Positions 12,598 through 24,639 of a stretch of DNA of 64,000 nucleotides are shown piece after piece. Position 1 is the first letter of the stretch, and each line of letters starts with the position of its first letter. Origin of the DNA: Hypomesus transpacificus (Eukaryota > Chordata > Actinopteri > Osmeriformes > Osmeridae); the NCBI RefSeq assembly GCF_021917145.1, contig NC_061071.1, forward strand, positions 6,118,411 to 6,182,410, written 5' to 3'. Made by a program: the position numbers and the translations under genes. The notes beneath the pieces are model-generated. The model ran no database searches, had not been told where the DNA came from, and was given only the letters and a program-made list of their open reading frames with translations.

Positions 12598-13883
12598 TTA
12601 AAGGTAGGCTGCTGAGAAAATTCTAAATGTCTTTTGGTTTGCAGCGACAAACAGGCCTCACATAGGCTATACCTTTGCGCATGGGCCAAATTAAAAGGTT
12701 TGACAAAATGCTCTTGTCAATTTTTAACTATCCGCGTTTGATATATTTGTTTACTTTTGTGAAAGCACATCAGCTATGCAATGCAAGTATATAGCTTGTA
12801 TCCTGTGTTTTTTATGATCTAATTATAGGTCTTGCGCGTGACACGTAGACTACAAGTGTCAGGCAAAACGTGCAATTGTCACTTCTAGCTCTAAACTGCA
12901 TCTTAGTCGTTAAGAGATTGTCCTTGAGTTACAGTATATTAGGCTTTGGATCTGCTACATTTGCAAACATTTTGTAATTTGGCTCTGCAATTTTCTAAAC
13001 AAAACTAAATGGAATGGATTAAAACTGAGTTTGATTGTTGGACTAGTGTATTGCTTACATTTAAATTAAGGTAGCGAATACATTTACTAGGCCTAGGCTA
13101 TATAGTTTAAGCAGCCCAAAGGATGTTTGGCTCGAGGGATTGGCTCCAATAGGCTAGGTGTTCCCAGGCACCTTATTGTCCAGTTCTGCAGTAATGTCTT
13201 TAGAACAGGAAGACCGGCTGAACCATAAAGCCCCAGTGTCTGCCAGACGTCTGAGCCAAATTAGTTTATGGGCAAAGAGGTAATTGTACTCCTCTTTGAA
13301 AACCCTTTTCCTTGGCTGTTGGAGTTTGTTGCTGACATACAAAAAGACAGTCGCTTCTCTAAGGGCGTCTGGCGGATGAATTGTCCGTCTGTGCGTCGGA
13401 GGTGGAAGTCAGATCTGAATGAACAGAAAGTCACGTTTATTCACCAACTGCAGTAGCTTTACAGCCGGTATAAGCGGCATGTCTGACTGCAGGCGGTGAA
13501 GCTCGGTGATCCACATAAGCCGTTATAAAGTAACGAGGATCCACAGCAAATAAAATGATTAGGAGATTTGGCCATTAAAATATAGACTATAGGCCTATTT
13601 CATGTTAAAATAACAAAATACAGCAAATAACGGTGTCCGTATAGTCCATACTACGACGTCTATGTATGCTATTATCATGCTAGAATATACCTAATGGTTT
13701 TGGCAACATATTTCTGGACCAGGCAATCGTAGTCTAAACCCGTTTTTATGGATGGTGGTCACTGTCAAAGTGTGGCCTGCATCTGAACCGTCCCGCCTCT
13801 TAGATGCTTGCAGGTTTTGGATACATTCCACAGCCGCTAGATGACGCCCTTGGCCTGTATTGAACGGTATTGGTCAACAGATG
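12598..13883. other. hoxd9a 3' flank
   Basis: Non-coding, AT-rich, with scattered TAGGCCTA/TAGGCTA motifs. No homeobox remnant of hoxd8 was found by reading both strands. Confidence 0.55.
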
Positions 13884-14920
13884 GACTGGGCTGCGTTTCC
13901 CGAAAGCATCGTAAGCAGGACTCTAATCACAATATACATTGGGGACACACACCCCCCCGATATTCAAATCTGGTCAAAATCCCCCCTCCCAATATATTGC
14001 TATAAAAATATAAATAGCTAAAATATAAATGTGCTACGCTACGACAGGCAACCACGCATGCTGTCCGAAATTATCATAAAAAATGATGATATCATAATCA
14101 TATTCATAATTAAACTTATCAGGGGGGGACCCTTAGACTCTCCAGCAAATTTCGCCCCCCCCCCATGTTGACTCTATGGCTACAGCCTTGATCGTAAGCC
14201 CAAATTGATCGTAGAATCCATCGTACGATGGATCTTAGTTTTAGGCTACGGGCCGTTTCCCGAAGCCATCGTAGCTAAAGAGGCTCTTGAAAATGCTCGT
14301 ACATTAACGAGAGCTCCAGCTCAGTCGTAGATCGCTAAGTGCATCTTAAGCAAAGGGACTCATTGGAGACAGCAGTAGGCCGACCCTAAAAACAAGGCTG
14401 AATGGATGCGTAAAGATAATTCGAGATTAAAAAAGGATCATTCTTTATATAGCCTACCTTAAATCAAATGTAGCCTATCTGCGAATTACGTAAGCATTTC
14501 ATAAATGCATCACGTTGATTGTAAATTCACGACACCTGCTAGGCTTTGAACATGCCTAAGGACAAAAATAGTTCATATAAACTATTTTTAACTAGGCCTA
14601 CATAGGACTACGATATAAATAAAAAACTATCATAATCATTATGTTATAGCCCATAAATGTTTTCTGTAACGACAGTAGCCTAAATAATACTTTTTGTGTG
14701 CCATGATTACTCAATTGTTTTGGTTAAAGTTTATTAAACAAAAAGTTGAAGTTGCGACAGATCAATCACATTTCTGCATCCTGAGCGTTTTAAGTAGTTC
14801 TTAAGAGACAGGTACGAGTAGGCTGTTTGGGAAACGAACGTAAAATGTGTTCGTTATTTTGCTCGTAGAAAACACTCTAACAACTAAGATCAATCGTTAT
14901 CAGGAAACACAGCCCTGACC
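13884..14920. mobile_element. Candidate DNA-transposon remnant with GGGCTGYGTTTCC inverted ends
   Basis: The left end GGGCTGCGTTTCCCGAAAG (from about 13888) is matched at the right by the reverse complement of GGGCTGTGTTTCCTGATAA (ending about 14915), roughly 1 kb apart. Inside are further related ends (CGTTTCCCGAAGCCATCG near 14250; its partner near 14830), so the block looks nested or internally rearranged. Such GTTTCCCGAAAGCATCGT ends are common on non-autonomous DNA elements in fish. No transposase frame remains and no clear target-site duplication was found. Exact ends are uncertain. Confidence 0.5.
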
Positions 14921-15057
14921 TTCTTTGGCCTAGGCCTAGGTCTATATCAGGTCTAAGGTCAGGTTTTCACATGTAACCATTAGTGTGTTATCTGCACTGA
15001 ATATGGCACAATAGCCTAGCTGATATGTCACATGTGTAATATTATTCCACATCTCGT

Positions 15058-15086
15058 TTTACATTTACATGTATTCATTTAGCAGT
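15058..15086 (+). repeat. Fragment of fish SINE-tail motif
   Basis: ATTTACATGTATTCATTTAGCAG matches the start of the conserved SINE 3' motif also seen at 55003-55043 and, reversed, at 18584-18610. Only about 29 bases remain. Confidence 0.45.
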
Positions 15087-15977
15087 AAAAGTACGTTTTC
15101 ACTGCAACTAGCAAGCTATACTGGCTACCGGTGGGTAGCCTACATCATAAGCATGTCTCGAGTCCAGACAATTCAGGGACGTCGTTGACCAAATTAAAAT
15201 ATCTGTTTAAGCACCGTGCATATTTGTCATTCTTATCTCCTCCAAAACATGCTATTCGTTTGTTAAGCAATTATAGCGAGTAGGCCTACAACACTTTACG
15301 TCTATTGCCAGATTTAGCTGCAACATGGATGGAGTTATTAATTATGTTTAAGTCATGCCACGGCTCCAGTAGGCTATCAAAAGATGTAGCCAATTACATT
15401 TTGGAGAAGGCAGGCCATGACAATGTAGACCGTCCAGGGCCCGATTTTCCGAATCACTAGGCGTACGTGGATATAGGCTAGGCAATATCATTGTTGTTGC
15501 CCGAAAAGGATCTTCACGCTACGTGGCACGTGAAATCCAATCGTAAGATCTTGACGGTTTCAGACCTATCGTTAGTCCATTGTTCGTTACATGCTCTTTA
15601 GGTTACTGCTTTTGCACTCTACCTCATTCAGGCGTACATAGTAGTAGTAGTACGTAGTAGTCTAACATAAATCAATCCCATCAGCCCATTCGATGAATCA
15701 TTTAATGTTTGCGAGTTAATCTAATAAACTAAGCTAATTCTCAGACAATAATCTAAACAATATTAGGTTTTCATTGACAGGATTTCCGACATGATTTTGC
15801 CTAGATCAAATATGATTTAATTAGGCCTATAGGCTATCAGAAGAAATGAGGTCTTTCATTTTTCGTAAAATCCACTTGAAGTTTGATTGCGTGGCATAGA
15901 CATATAGGCCGCACAGCACTTCTCAAAACGAGGATAAGGTGGTTCAGATTCCACCAGAAGATACTTGCCATCAATGA

Positions 15978-16076
15978 CGCGTTTCCCAGATTCGTTAAGA
16001 GCTTCTTAGGAACTTCTTAGAACGTTCCTAAGAAGCTCCTAGGGTTAAGAGCTTCTTAACAAATCTGGGAAACGCG
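15978..16076. mobile_element. 99-bp foldback element (MITE-like)
   Basis: The ends CGCGTTTCCCAGATTCGTTA (left) and, reversed, CGCGTTTCCCAGATTTGTTA (right) are near-perfect inverted repeats. A second inverted repeat, TTCTTAGGAAC...GTTCCTAAGAA, forms the centre. The whole unit can fold into one long hairpin. No target duplication was recognised. Non-coding. Confidence 0.65.
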
Positions 16077-18245
16077 GTCCCTGCCTTGTCATAACTACCG
16101 GTCTATTGGTCTGTAATAAGCCATTGGTCATGCGCTAGTAGGCTAGCTACTTCAGATTACTGGTCCGGAAGTAGCAGGATTTATTAACGATGGAGGTAGG
16201 CCCAAACCAGCACATAGAGCCATCGTTAAAAAGTGCATCATTAGGGGGTCTGTCCAAGCTGGCCGCGTTTCCATTGCGGCAAGGTTGCTTTCGTGGAATA
16301 TTCTTCCACTTCACGTCTCAGTGGATGTGGATCCGCTCGAGTAATTGCAGTGCACGAGCTCTGGGCCTTCTGGGTTACAGTCAATGAGAAGGTATCCCAT
16401 CTAGGCAACCGAAAACCATCATTGACATCGTTTTACTATAGGCTATACCGAGTGCAACAATACACCTGTCAAACATTAAGAAATGGAGAACAGCAAGCAT
16501 CATTCAGCCCGCCTCCAGACACTCGTCTATGGGCTAATTAATTCTGCAGACGAAAAACTAAATGGGAATAAAGCTTGTCATCAAATACGAATGTGGGGTA
16601 GATGAACAAACATAAATTACGGATTCTGCAGAGAAGAATGACTCTGGGTATTTGTTTCTGGGACTGGAAGGCTGCTGATCTACTGTCTGGTGTTATTCAT
16701 ATTCTGAATGGTTGACAGTGCAGATGTTGCCATTGTGAATGTGTGAGAGAGGAGCATAGACACCGCCTTCTTTTCCAGGCTGTCTCATAAGACAAAGACC
16801 TTGACTTAAATTCAGGAGATGACAGAACATTGTGTGGTATTTCGGGCCACATCCTGCACCGTCCACTATACCTCATCTGACAATTTTCAGGTGAGGGGCC
16901 CGAGCCTGGATGCCCTGCTAAAAAGGCATTCGCCATTATGCACCAAAGGAAGGAAAAGTAGCTACTGCGGTCTGCAGCAGACAGCCACATTCCTCCCCGG
17001 AGGAAGAGGATTTACAGCTTTGGACACAGAGCTTTTTACGAGCTGCTCTTCTCCGCAATTGGCCGCTCTGGTCATGTGTGCGAGAATAATTTCCTTGCGG
17101 GCCCCTTTACTATGCCACCCCTCTCACTTCACACGCACGCGCTTCGGTGGAACACCCGAACCACTGCTCGATCTGCTCCTTGCTGAGTCCGTGCTTATTA
17201 CCGGATGCACTAAAAGTGTGTTGTTGGTCCAGTAGAAAGGCAACTGTATGTTTCAACAGGCTTGTCACATTTAGAAGAGTCACCAAACTGTGATGTCTGC
17301 TCCTGCTCGAGCAGCGTTTAGTGTTGCAAAGCGAGCAGAAGATGGAGAGCTCGTGTGTCTCGATGACAGCAGGTAGGACGTGACTAACTGCTCAAACCCG
17401 AAGAGATGCATGAGCACTGACTATAGAATTATGAGTGTTTAAATATGTCATAACTACTAGGCCTACCGAAATATGGTGCAGATTATATTCTTTGATTGAG
17501 TCATGATATGCCGTCTCAGGGTTTTATTTTAAGAAAAATACGCTGTTACGTTTCATATAATGGGTTATGTGTAGATTATTACTAAACAGTATTATTTAAA
17601 ATGGTTATTTAGTCCAACGGTTGTCGTGATTCCCATGTCATTAGAGCCTATGTCAATTTGATTACTTCGTTTCTGTCATGTTAATTTGGTGATAAAATTG
17701 GTAAGAATTGTAATGTCAAACGTAACATTTTGGATGTAGCATATGAGTCAAATACATCTAGATATTCACTAAAAAAAGCCTTAACGAAAAAAATATGATC
17801 AAGGTTAGGCTACTGTATTTTGTTGGCATTTGTTTCGTTTTAATTTGAAGTTTCTTTAATTTAATTTACATATTTATTTATTGTGAAATAATGTATCCAA
17901 CATGTGAGACAAAATGTAGAATGAATCGTTTTGAATATTTAAAAAATCTTTGTTTTTGCTCTAACTTGCCAAAATGCATCCTAATTTTAATTGTAAAACA
18001 TCTTACATGCAGGCCCAAAAATGACAACATGTCATAAGGTGCAAAGTTTAAACAAGATTTTTGATTAAATGAATACATTCCTCTAAAAATCTAAATCATG
18101 CAAAAATAATCGTTTCGAATGTGTGACTTTAAAACGGAGAATGCAGAGCTCCCGTCTGACGTTGAGGGTGTAAAATCACGAACAAAGACAGTATTTCACT
18201 GGCCAGGCAGCTGCAGAAGAATTTACAACCAACTGCAATGCGGCA
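16077..18245. other. Gene-free hoxd9a-hoxd4a intergenic DNA, part 1
   Basis: No gene supported. Segment 16.2-17.3 kb is less AT-rich than its surroundings and has open frames of up to 138 codons, but none shows homeobox, Hox N-terminal or other domain sequence. It may be a conserved regulatory block or decayed sequence; this cannot be decided without alignment. Confidence 0.4.
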
Positions 18246-18371
<126 letters not shown>

Positions 18372-18583
18372 GAAAGGGAAAGGGGAAAAAGAAGAGATCT
18401 TAATGTTTTCAATACAAAATGTACTAGATACAGTCATGTTCATGCATTTATGCTTTAGAATTTAATAATTGAAACATAGAATATCAAATATAAAGAAATT
18501 AATTTATACAAAGAACAGTTTGCAGCATGGCAATGTGTTGTTGATAAATATTCCTTGCGCTGGTGACATTATCTTCCAGTTTG

Positions 18584-18610
18584 TATAAAAGCGTCTGCTA
18601 AATTAATCTA
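18584..18610 (-). repeat. Fragment of fish SINE-tail motif, reversed
   Basis: Reads on the - strand as ATTAATTTAGCAGACGCTTTT, the conserved SINE 3' motif of many teleost elements. Only the motif survives. Confidence 0.5.
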
Positions 18611-21283
18611 TTTAATGGTAGTTATAGGCCAATACATGAGTGGATCTTCCTGCATGTCCTGTAAGACTCAAGATGTGAGCTCACTCCGCATTCACTCAAG
18701 TGAACACAAAAACCGTCCAATGATGTCATTGGTCAATGGAACATTGTGATCAGCCCTATATGCTACGACTCTTGACTGTAATATTGTGGCGTGAACTAGC
18801 CTACTCTGTAGGTGTCATTTTTTTGCAATGACAATTGCACTACAGATAGACTATAGGTCAATCCCTTGTATAACAGCGACTTGTCGTATCAAGCTGTATT
18901 TCGTTGGGTGTTATAGCCTAAAGACGACAAAGCATATTAATATGAATATAAGCCTACACGTCTTTCCCCAGCTCCAGTCGCCAGTCGCCGGCTAATACCG
19001 ACGTGAAGATCCCCAGGCGAGGGCCCACATGCTTCTGGTCCAGAATGCATACAGGACCGTATGTAGGGTTCCTGGGGGTAGAATGCTTCATGGCCTCTTG
19101 AAAATAATACAAATATTTGGTAAGTAATACTGTGAAGATGAATGTGAGTAGGCCTTTGTCTCGGTCTCAATAATATATTTCTGGGTCCTCCCATCTACCT
19201 CCGGTTCCTAGACTGTAGGAGGAAACTGTAGATTCTAAATTAAATCCAAGTTCATTTTAAGAATGAATCATCTCCTTGTGGTTAAGTTGAATAAGGAATT
19301 TGAATTCAAATGCCTCACGTGCTTACTCAAATTAGGTATAGGCTCGGCCTACCTCTTGATAGGCTATTTAAGCGTGAACATGACGTGAAAGCTAAGAGCT
19401 CAGCTTTCAGGTTCGTGCTGGGGAGACAACGAGGCAACAAGGAAGGCAAAACTGGTTAGGAATGAAACACAGCCCCTCACGCCTCCCACCGCCCCTGCGC
19501 GCGAAGCGCTGTTGTAGCTGAATATCTAGGCCTACAGGGGGGGCTGTTGGCCAACAGTCAGACCACCGAAAGGAAACATCCAGTGCTTAGAAAGGAGACA
19601 GTCTGCCATTGTACAGCGACTGACGACTGAATAATACTGCATTTGTAGATGGTGCCAAAATGCATCGTTCTTGTTTAAGGCTGACCTACGCGTTGGGCCA
19701 ATAAAAAACGATTACGCATATAGCCTGCATGATATAGCCTAATATTTTGTCCTAAGTATGTATGAAATAACACACAGAGCCAATCCCAGTAGTACCTAGG
19801 TTTCATAGCAACATAGTCTACTGTATGTGTGTATTATCCCCAGCTGCCATTTTTGTTGTAGTGCAGTCCTTACTTGTGCGCAGTCCGGACCTAATAGCTT
19901 CACCAGAAGTCTAGCTGTTGAAATCGGACAAATTGCTGTTTTGTTTAACAGTAGCGTTTGTCTGTGTGTGTGGCCACACTCACACACACACACACACACA
20001 TAGAGATTCCTGCTTGGTGTTTTCACAAGGCATGGTTTATGGTTTTATTACCTTCCACTTACGAAAATCAAAGGGTGTGTGACCAAACAGATGCTACAGC
20101 GTTAACACCTTCACTAACCCAAAAGGTTGAACAGAAAGAGAAACCACACATGACCCAGACAAGCTCACAAGATGACATTCAGATGAACGAAGCAAAACAG
20201 CAAAAATACTCTATTACACAGACACACTCAGACAATGTATCCACGGCTGCAGCATAATGCATGGTTAAAGTATAAAAAAGCCATCGTAAAAAATATAATT
20301 TTAAATGTTCAGTACAACCTGGCAAACCAGTGTGCAGTTAGTACTGCATCTCTGCAAGCGACGTTATTGAATAAATGCAAGTTTGAAAGTTATTTATGGG
20401 TTTCGGGCGCGAGCATGAATGGCTATGGGGAGAACACGTGATTCCATTAAACTTTGTTTTATGGCGCAGAGTTGACAAGCCAAAATATAACTCACATTGT
20501 AGAATGGCTTGGGTGTGCAGATGGCCAAGAAAAACAGAATGATCACTGATCTCTGATGATCTCCGTGGAACCACGGATTACTCTCGGGCTTTACCGTCGA
20601 TGGCTACCGTCCTCTCGCACTCTCTCCGGTCGATCATGCCCCGACAGAAGAAAGCTTTCGTTATTTTTTAGTTTTATATCAACAGACCAGACGTGAAAGG
20701 TAGGCCAACGGAATAAGTTCCATGTGGCGGGCGAACTTTTGTGTATCAATTCCTGTAAATTCACCGGGTGGCGTTGGCTATCAATTCACCCAGCCATGTT
20801 AGCTTATCCTATTTGTAAACAAGAAAATCTAAAAAAGTGATGTTTAAATATTCTACCCTACAGTCTAAACGTTTAGACAAAACTTACTTAAAACTTAAGT
20901 TACATTTAACATGACTTTTTTACGCTGTAGTCTGTTTAATTCATAGATGTCTAAATAGGCCTAATACAATGATCCTTTATTTTTATTTTTACATATAACA
21001 ATATAGGCCAATTCACTTCTGTGTGATTGTCAATAGGCCTATTCAAGCAATTGTATTTGTCAATAACGCATTCTAGCCACCCTTTTAGAAAGTCAGGCTA
21101 ATTTCAAAGGCCTTTTCCATTTACCTGGATTTATTTTCACATGTAGGTTATTTCTTCTATCCTACATTTTTCTTTCGGATATTTTTTTCGGAATGGTTAA
21201 ATGTGCATTCTAACAATTGTTGAGCTACAGGTCAGAGCTTGAGGTTAGTTTCCATCAGTAACTCGGCTTTGACCGTCTGGAGG
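18611..21283. other. Gene-free hoxd9a-hoxd4a intergenic DNA, part 2
   Basis: Non-coding. A short (CA)n tract lies near 19980 and many TAGGCCTA-type motifs are present. Moderately GC-rich patches near 19380-19600 may be conserved regulatory DNA, but no specific element is identified. Confidence 0.45.
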
Positions 21284-21300
21284 AGGTGAACCGCCGGTCA
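21284..21300 (+). promoter_or_regulatory. Candidate DR5 retinoic-acid response element
   Basis: AGGTGA-ACCGC-CGGTCA: two direct half-sites with a five-base spacer, 0.8 kb upstream of mir-10b and 2.2 kb upstream of the hoxd4a start. From memory, mammalian Hoxd4 and Hoxb4 neural enhancers have DR5 elements of the form AGGTGAAnnGCAGGTCA; this site differs mainly by C for A at the start of the second half-site. Position and spacing fit; function is inferred. Confidence 0.5.
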
Positions 21301-22087
21301 CCCCGTCTCCCATATGAAAAAGTGAAAAACAGGACAAAGGACTAAACCACGTGCATGTATTTGGCGTTCGTGCATTATGTAAATTAAGATAAAATCATAT
21401 TTGATCATGAGGGGGTAGGTATAGGCTTATAGCTAGACTATTTTGATGGGCTATTTTATTTTGGATGTTTCATAACTTTGTCGTTTGTTATAGTAAATGT
21501 ATAAGCTACCTTAGGCTACGCCATAAAACACAAACAAGATGAATATTCAAAGTAGTGATATTAGCTCGTTTAAATGTAGTTTAGTCAATGTGAACCTGGT
21601 TGCGCACAAGGTGGGGGTGATCGCCGGGCCACTCTGTCTGGAGGGTCATCCAGGATTCGTGCACTCTGGTTGGTCCCCCGGCCTTGCTTGCGCTGGACAA
21701 CAGCAGGAATAATGAAACTACAGGATGCTGGCCGTTGAGTGATGCGTTCGGGCCCACTGGAAGATATTTATATCTTAAATTCTGCAGTGGAGACAGTGGA
21801 ATGAGGAATGAGAGTCTCAGAGGTCAGTTTATCTAGAATTGGGTCTCTAGATGTTACTGCCCAGGCTTCTGTGTTTAGTCTATACTCTTAGCTTGTTTAT
21901 GGGTCTGTATGGGTCAACATAAGGCTAAAGCACCTACATTGTAATTGTTTAATGCAATTGAATATCTGTTGAATCGAATAGCAGCCTAACTGTGAGCAGT
22001 TTGTGTTGGTCTTGCATGTGGGCAGGGACCAAAGTGCATGCAGCCACGGTGTAGTCTTCTCTTCAAAGATAATTTGTCTAGGAGAGT
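21301..22087. other. Likely hoxd4a/mir-10 5' regulatory block
   Basis: Between the candidate RARE and mir-10b. GC content rises at 21600-21760 compared with flanking DNA. It contains a CACGTG E-box near 21350, TGATCAT near 21400 and a palindromic AAGATATTTATATCTT near 21760. In mammals the Hoxd4 5' neural enhancer overlaps the mir-10b region; the same arrangement is plausible here. Confidence 0.4.
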
Positions 22088-22180
22088 TGCTCCGTCGTCT
22101 ATATATACCCTGTAGAACCGAATTTGTGTGAAGAAATAACGGTCACAGATTCGGTTCTAGGGGAGTATATGGTCGATGCA
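22088..22180 (+). ncRNA. mir10b: mir-10b microRNA precursor
   Basis: The 5p arm at 22106-22128 begins TACCCTGTAGAACCGAATTT, the mature miR-10b sequence; TTTGTG at its 3' end separates it from miR-10d (TGTGTG) and AACCGAA separates it from miR-10c. The 3p arm at 22145-22166 begins ACAGATTCGGTTCTAGGGG. Together with flanks (TGCTCCGTCGTC...GGTCGATGCA) they form a stem of about 93 bases with a short loop. Its place upstream of the group-4 Hox gene on the same strand is the conserved position of the mir-10 family. It represses Hox and other transcripts post-transcriptionally and is normally co-expressed with Hox4 genes. Confidence 0.96.
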
Positions 22181-23400
22181 AAAACGTCGATCAAATCCTT
22201 TGAAGATGGTGGGAAGAATTGCTTTCAGTAAAATACGCAACCTGATTAATACAATGTTCAGCCTCGTCGCTAGACAGTAGGCTATTCCTCATGGGTTGCA
22301 GAATATACCCTAATGCCTACCTGTAGGCAATGTACGATAGATTTCCGCCTAAATGTGTCTAGCTGCTCGCCTAGTCATGAATAACTAAACCAGATTTTAA
22401 TCATTTGAAGCCATGATTAGGGAGGAGAGAAAACCAAATCTTCGGTCGTTAGGCTTCCTGAATCTTTTGGGTAATCGCCTACTTTGGCTAATGCAATACT
22501 TTTCAAACAAAAGTGTCTTTTCAGCTATGCTTAACTTTTTTTTCGCATGCAGTTTTACTGTAATTAGCCTATTTCTGAACAAGTTAATTATAGACCTAAT
22601 GATTCAGCAGCAGTTCCACCGTTAAATTTCCCATCTGACAGAATATTTGGCAATGGCTATGGAAACCTTAATTGTAAAACCCTCTAAATATCATATCTCA
22701 TAACACACAAATCCGACTGAAACTGAACCTTTTCTCGTTTAGTCTATAATAATGTTACTAAATATATCTCACTTGAGTGTAGACTTTTGTCTATCATACT
22801 GTTCATAAATGGGATAATCTAATCTTATGTCCTATTACAATACTGATGGGCTCAAATGTACTCTTTTGTCCAGTAAGCAATAGTGGCATAGCTCAGAAAT
22901 CAACATGTTAGCTTAATGAAAAAGACTCGCCTTCTCCCTTTCACCGGAATGACAGACCAAGAGACCTCTAGTCCCGTAGCACGAGGATGACCCCTCTGAA
23001 ACAAAGCCTCTGTCCGTCACCTCCTCAGGCGTTGTGCTGCCGCTTTGTACCGAAGGTCTCTAGCTATTGTTTTTATTATACCAGACAGTCAAGCTTGAAT
23101 TATGTTCAGTATTGGCATCTGCTGGGACGCGGTTTGAGCCACACAATCTAGGCCTACTAAAACAAAATGTAGTTGTCGCTTATCATTGGCTAAAAAGAGA
23201 GTGAGGATTTTGATATGCAAACCTTCGTTTGTATGGGAACCACTTTACACATTTCTGCCGTCCATAATCATGTTTAATATTCTTGCATTTAGTTTATCTG
23301 AATTTGTCGTCTCTGGAGTCGTTTTATTACGCTTACTAAACATATTTAATCGAAGATGGTGCAAATTGCTGCTGATACGCTTGAGCCGATACTCCTTAGT
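22181..23400. other. mir-10b-hoxd4a intergenic DNA
   Basis: AT-rich, non-coding; no element identified except the proximal promoter motifs annotated next. Confidence 0.5.
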
Positions 23401-23401
23401 C

Positions 23402-23433
23402 GCGCCATTTCAATTGGCTGGGTTGGTCACGTG
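23402..23433 (+). promoter_or_regulatory. hoxd4a proximal promoter: YY1-like, inverted CCAAT, E-box
   Basis: GCGCCATTT at about 23402, ATTGG (reverse CCAAT) at 23413-23417 and CACGTG at 23428-23433, 95-125 bases before the hoxd4a start codon. The order resembles the YY1/NF-Y/USF module described for the Hoxb4 promoter in mammals. Motifs are seen directly; use is inferred. Confidence 0.5.
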
Positions 23434-23527
23434 AGCAGTTAAATCTGTGCATCTGACGGCGAGGAGGAGGGCTTTATGGGTACAGAAAAAAAGACAACTC
23501 GAGAAAAATTAGTATTTTCAGAAATTA

Positions 23528-24639
23528 ATGACCATGAGTTCGTATATGGTGAACTCCAAATATGTTGATCCTCAATTTCCACCTTGCGAAGAATATTCGC
23601 AAACCAACTATATTCCTGAACAGGCGGGCTACTACCCCTCTTCTCAAGAGACAGGCTACCCTGCAGACCTCTGCCCCCGGTCAGACTACACACCACAGAC
23701 CTACACTTGTGAAACCGTGCAACAGCAGGGTCGTGAGCCGGGGCTTTCCAGCCAGCCTCTTCCCTTCACCGGTCAGACGGAACCATGCTCCCCTGTCCAC
23801 CTGCCCGGTCCAAGGACCTGCGGCCCGCAACAACAGCAGAAAAGTGAGAGCAAGCCTCCGGCTGTTGTCTACCCGTGGATGAAAAAGGTGCACGTTGTCA
23901 CCGGTAAGACCTGCGTCTCTTCTCATTAGTCTATACCTTTGCGTTCTCTCTCCTCTCTCATCTGTTGTACTGTACTGCAGCATCTTCTTCTCCATCCTCT
24001 TCGTTCTGCTCTCTCCGCTCATCCCACCATTTGTCTCGGCGGTGAGCCGCGGGAATCTCTGGGATATTTATGGGCTCCCTGAAAGGAACCGCAATTACAC
24101 CCGCCATAAAGTTTTATAGCCTCGCGGGGAAGCATGCAAGCCGAAAGCTGTGTGGAGACAATCTTGCCACAAGGCTCTAGCTCGTTCTTTCTTCATGTTT
24201 GCTTCATAATAGGGACATATGAAAACATTCATTTTAATCTAATTAAATCTAAATCTTTAATCTTAAATTATATTTTGGGACTAGGAAAAGTGAAGGTGAC
24301 TGTTGCTGAGTGGTCACCACCGTGTGCTGTTTCATTTCAGTGAACCCGAACCACACGGGACCGGAGCCCAAACGGTCGCGGACGGCGTATACTCGGCAGC
24401 AGGCTTTAGAACTGGAGAAGGAATTTCATTTTAACAGGTACCTCACACGGAGGCGACGCATTGAGATTGCACATACGCTGTGTCTATCGGAAAGGCAAAT
24501 TAAGATCTGGTTCCAGAACCGGAGGATGAAGTGGAAGAAGGACCATAAACTTCCCAACACCAAAGGCCGATCCTCCGGTGGCCCTGGCCAGAGATCGCTG
24601 GCAGTAAAGGACGACCCTACTCACATCACGGCACTGTAG
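23528..24639 (+). CDS. hoxd4a: Homeobox protein Hox-D4a
   Basis: Group-4 Hox transcription factor, active in hindbrain and anterior spinal cord. Exons 23528-23903 and 24341-24639 join in phase 1 (ACC G|GTAAGA; TTTCAG|TG), giving 224 residues. The N terminus [20 protein letters not shown] is the canonical Hox4 start. The hexapeptide YPWMKK lies at about 115-120 and would bind Pbx. The homeodomain is about 136-195, with [20 protein letters not shown] and [20 protein letters not shown] following, diagnostic for Hox4. The C-terminal tail is short and lacks the serine run of the mammalian protein. The gene lies 1.35 kb downstream of mir-10b. The start ATG at 23528 is preferred over the in-frame ATG at 23534 because the Hox4 family starts there. 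Confidence 0.96.

Noticed and set aside
15847-15972. Short - strand frame (DGKYLLVESEPPYP...) tested as a transposase relic
   Set aside because: Only about 40 codons, no catalytic or DNA-binding motif recognised; could not be assigned to any family.
16819-17235. 138-codon open frame between hoxd9a and hoxd4a, tested as a hoxd8 relic
   Set aside because: No homeobox, hexapeptide or Hox8 N-terminal motif in any frame; composition effect of a GC-richer patch.
21230-21255. AGGTCA...AGGTTA pair near the candidate RARE
   Set aside because: Spacer of seven bases fits no standard nuclear-receptor repeat.
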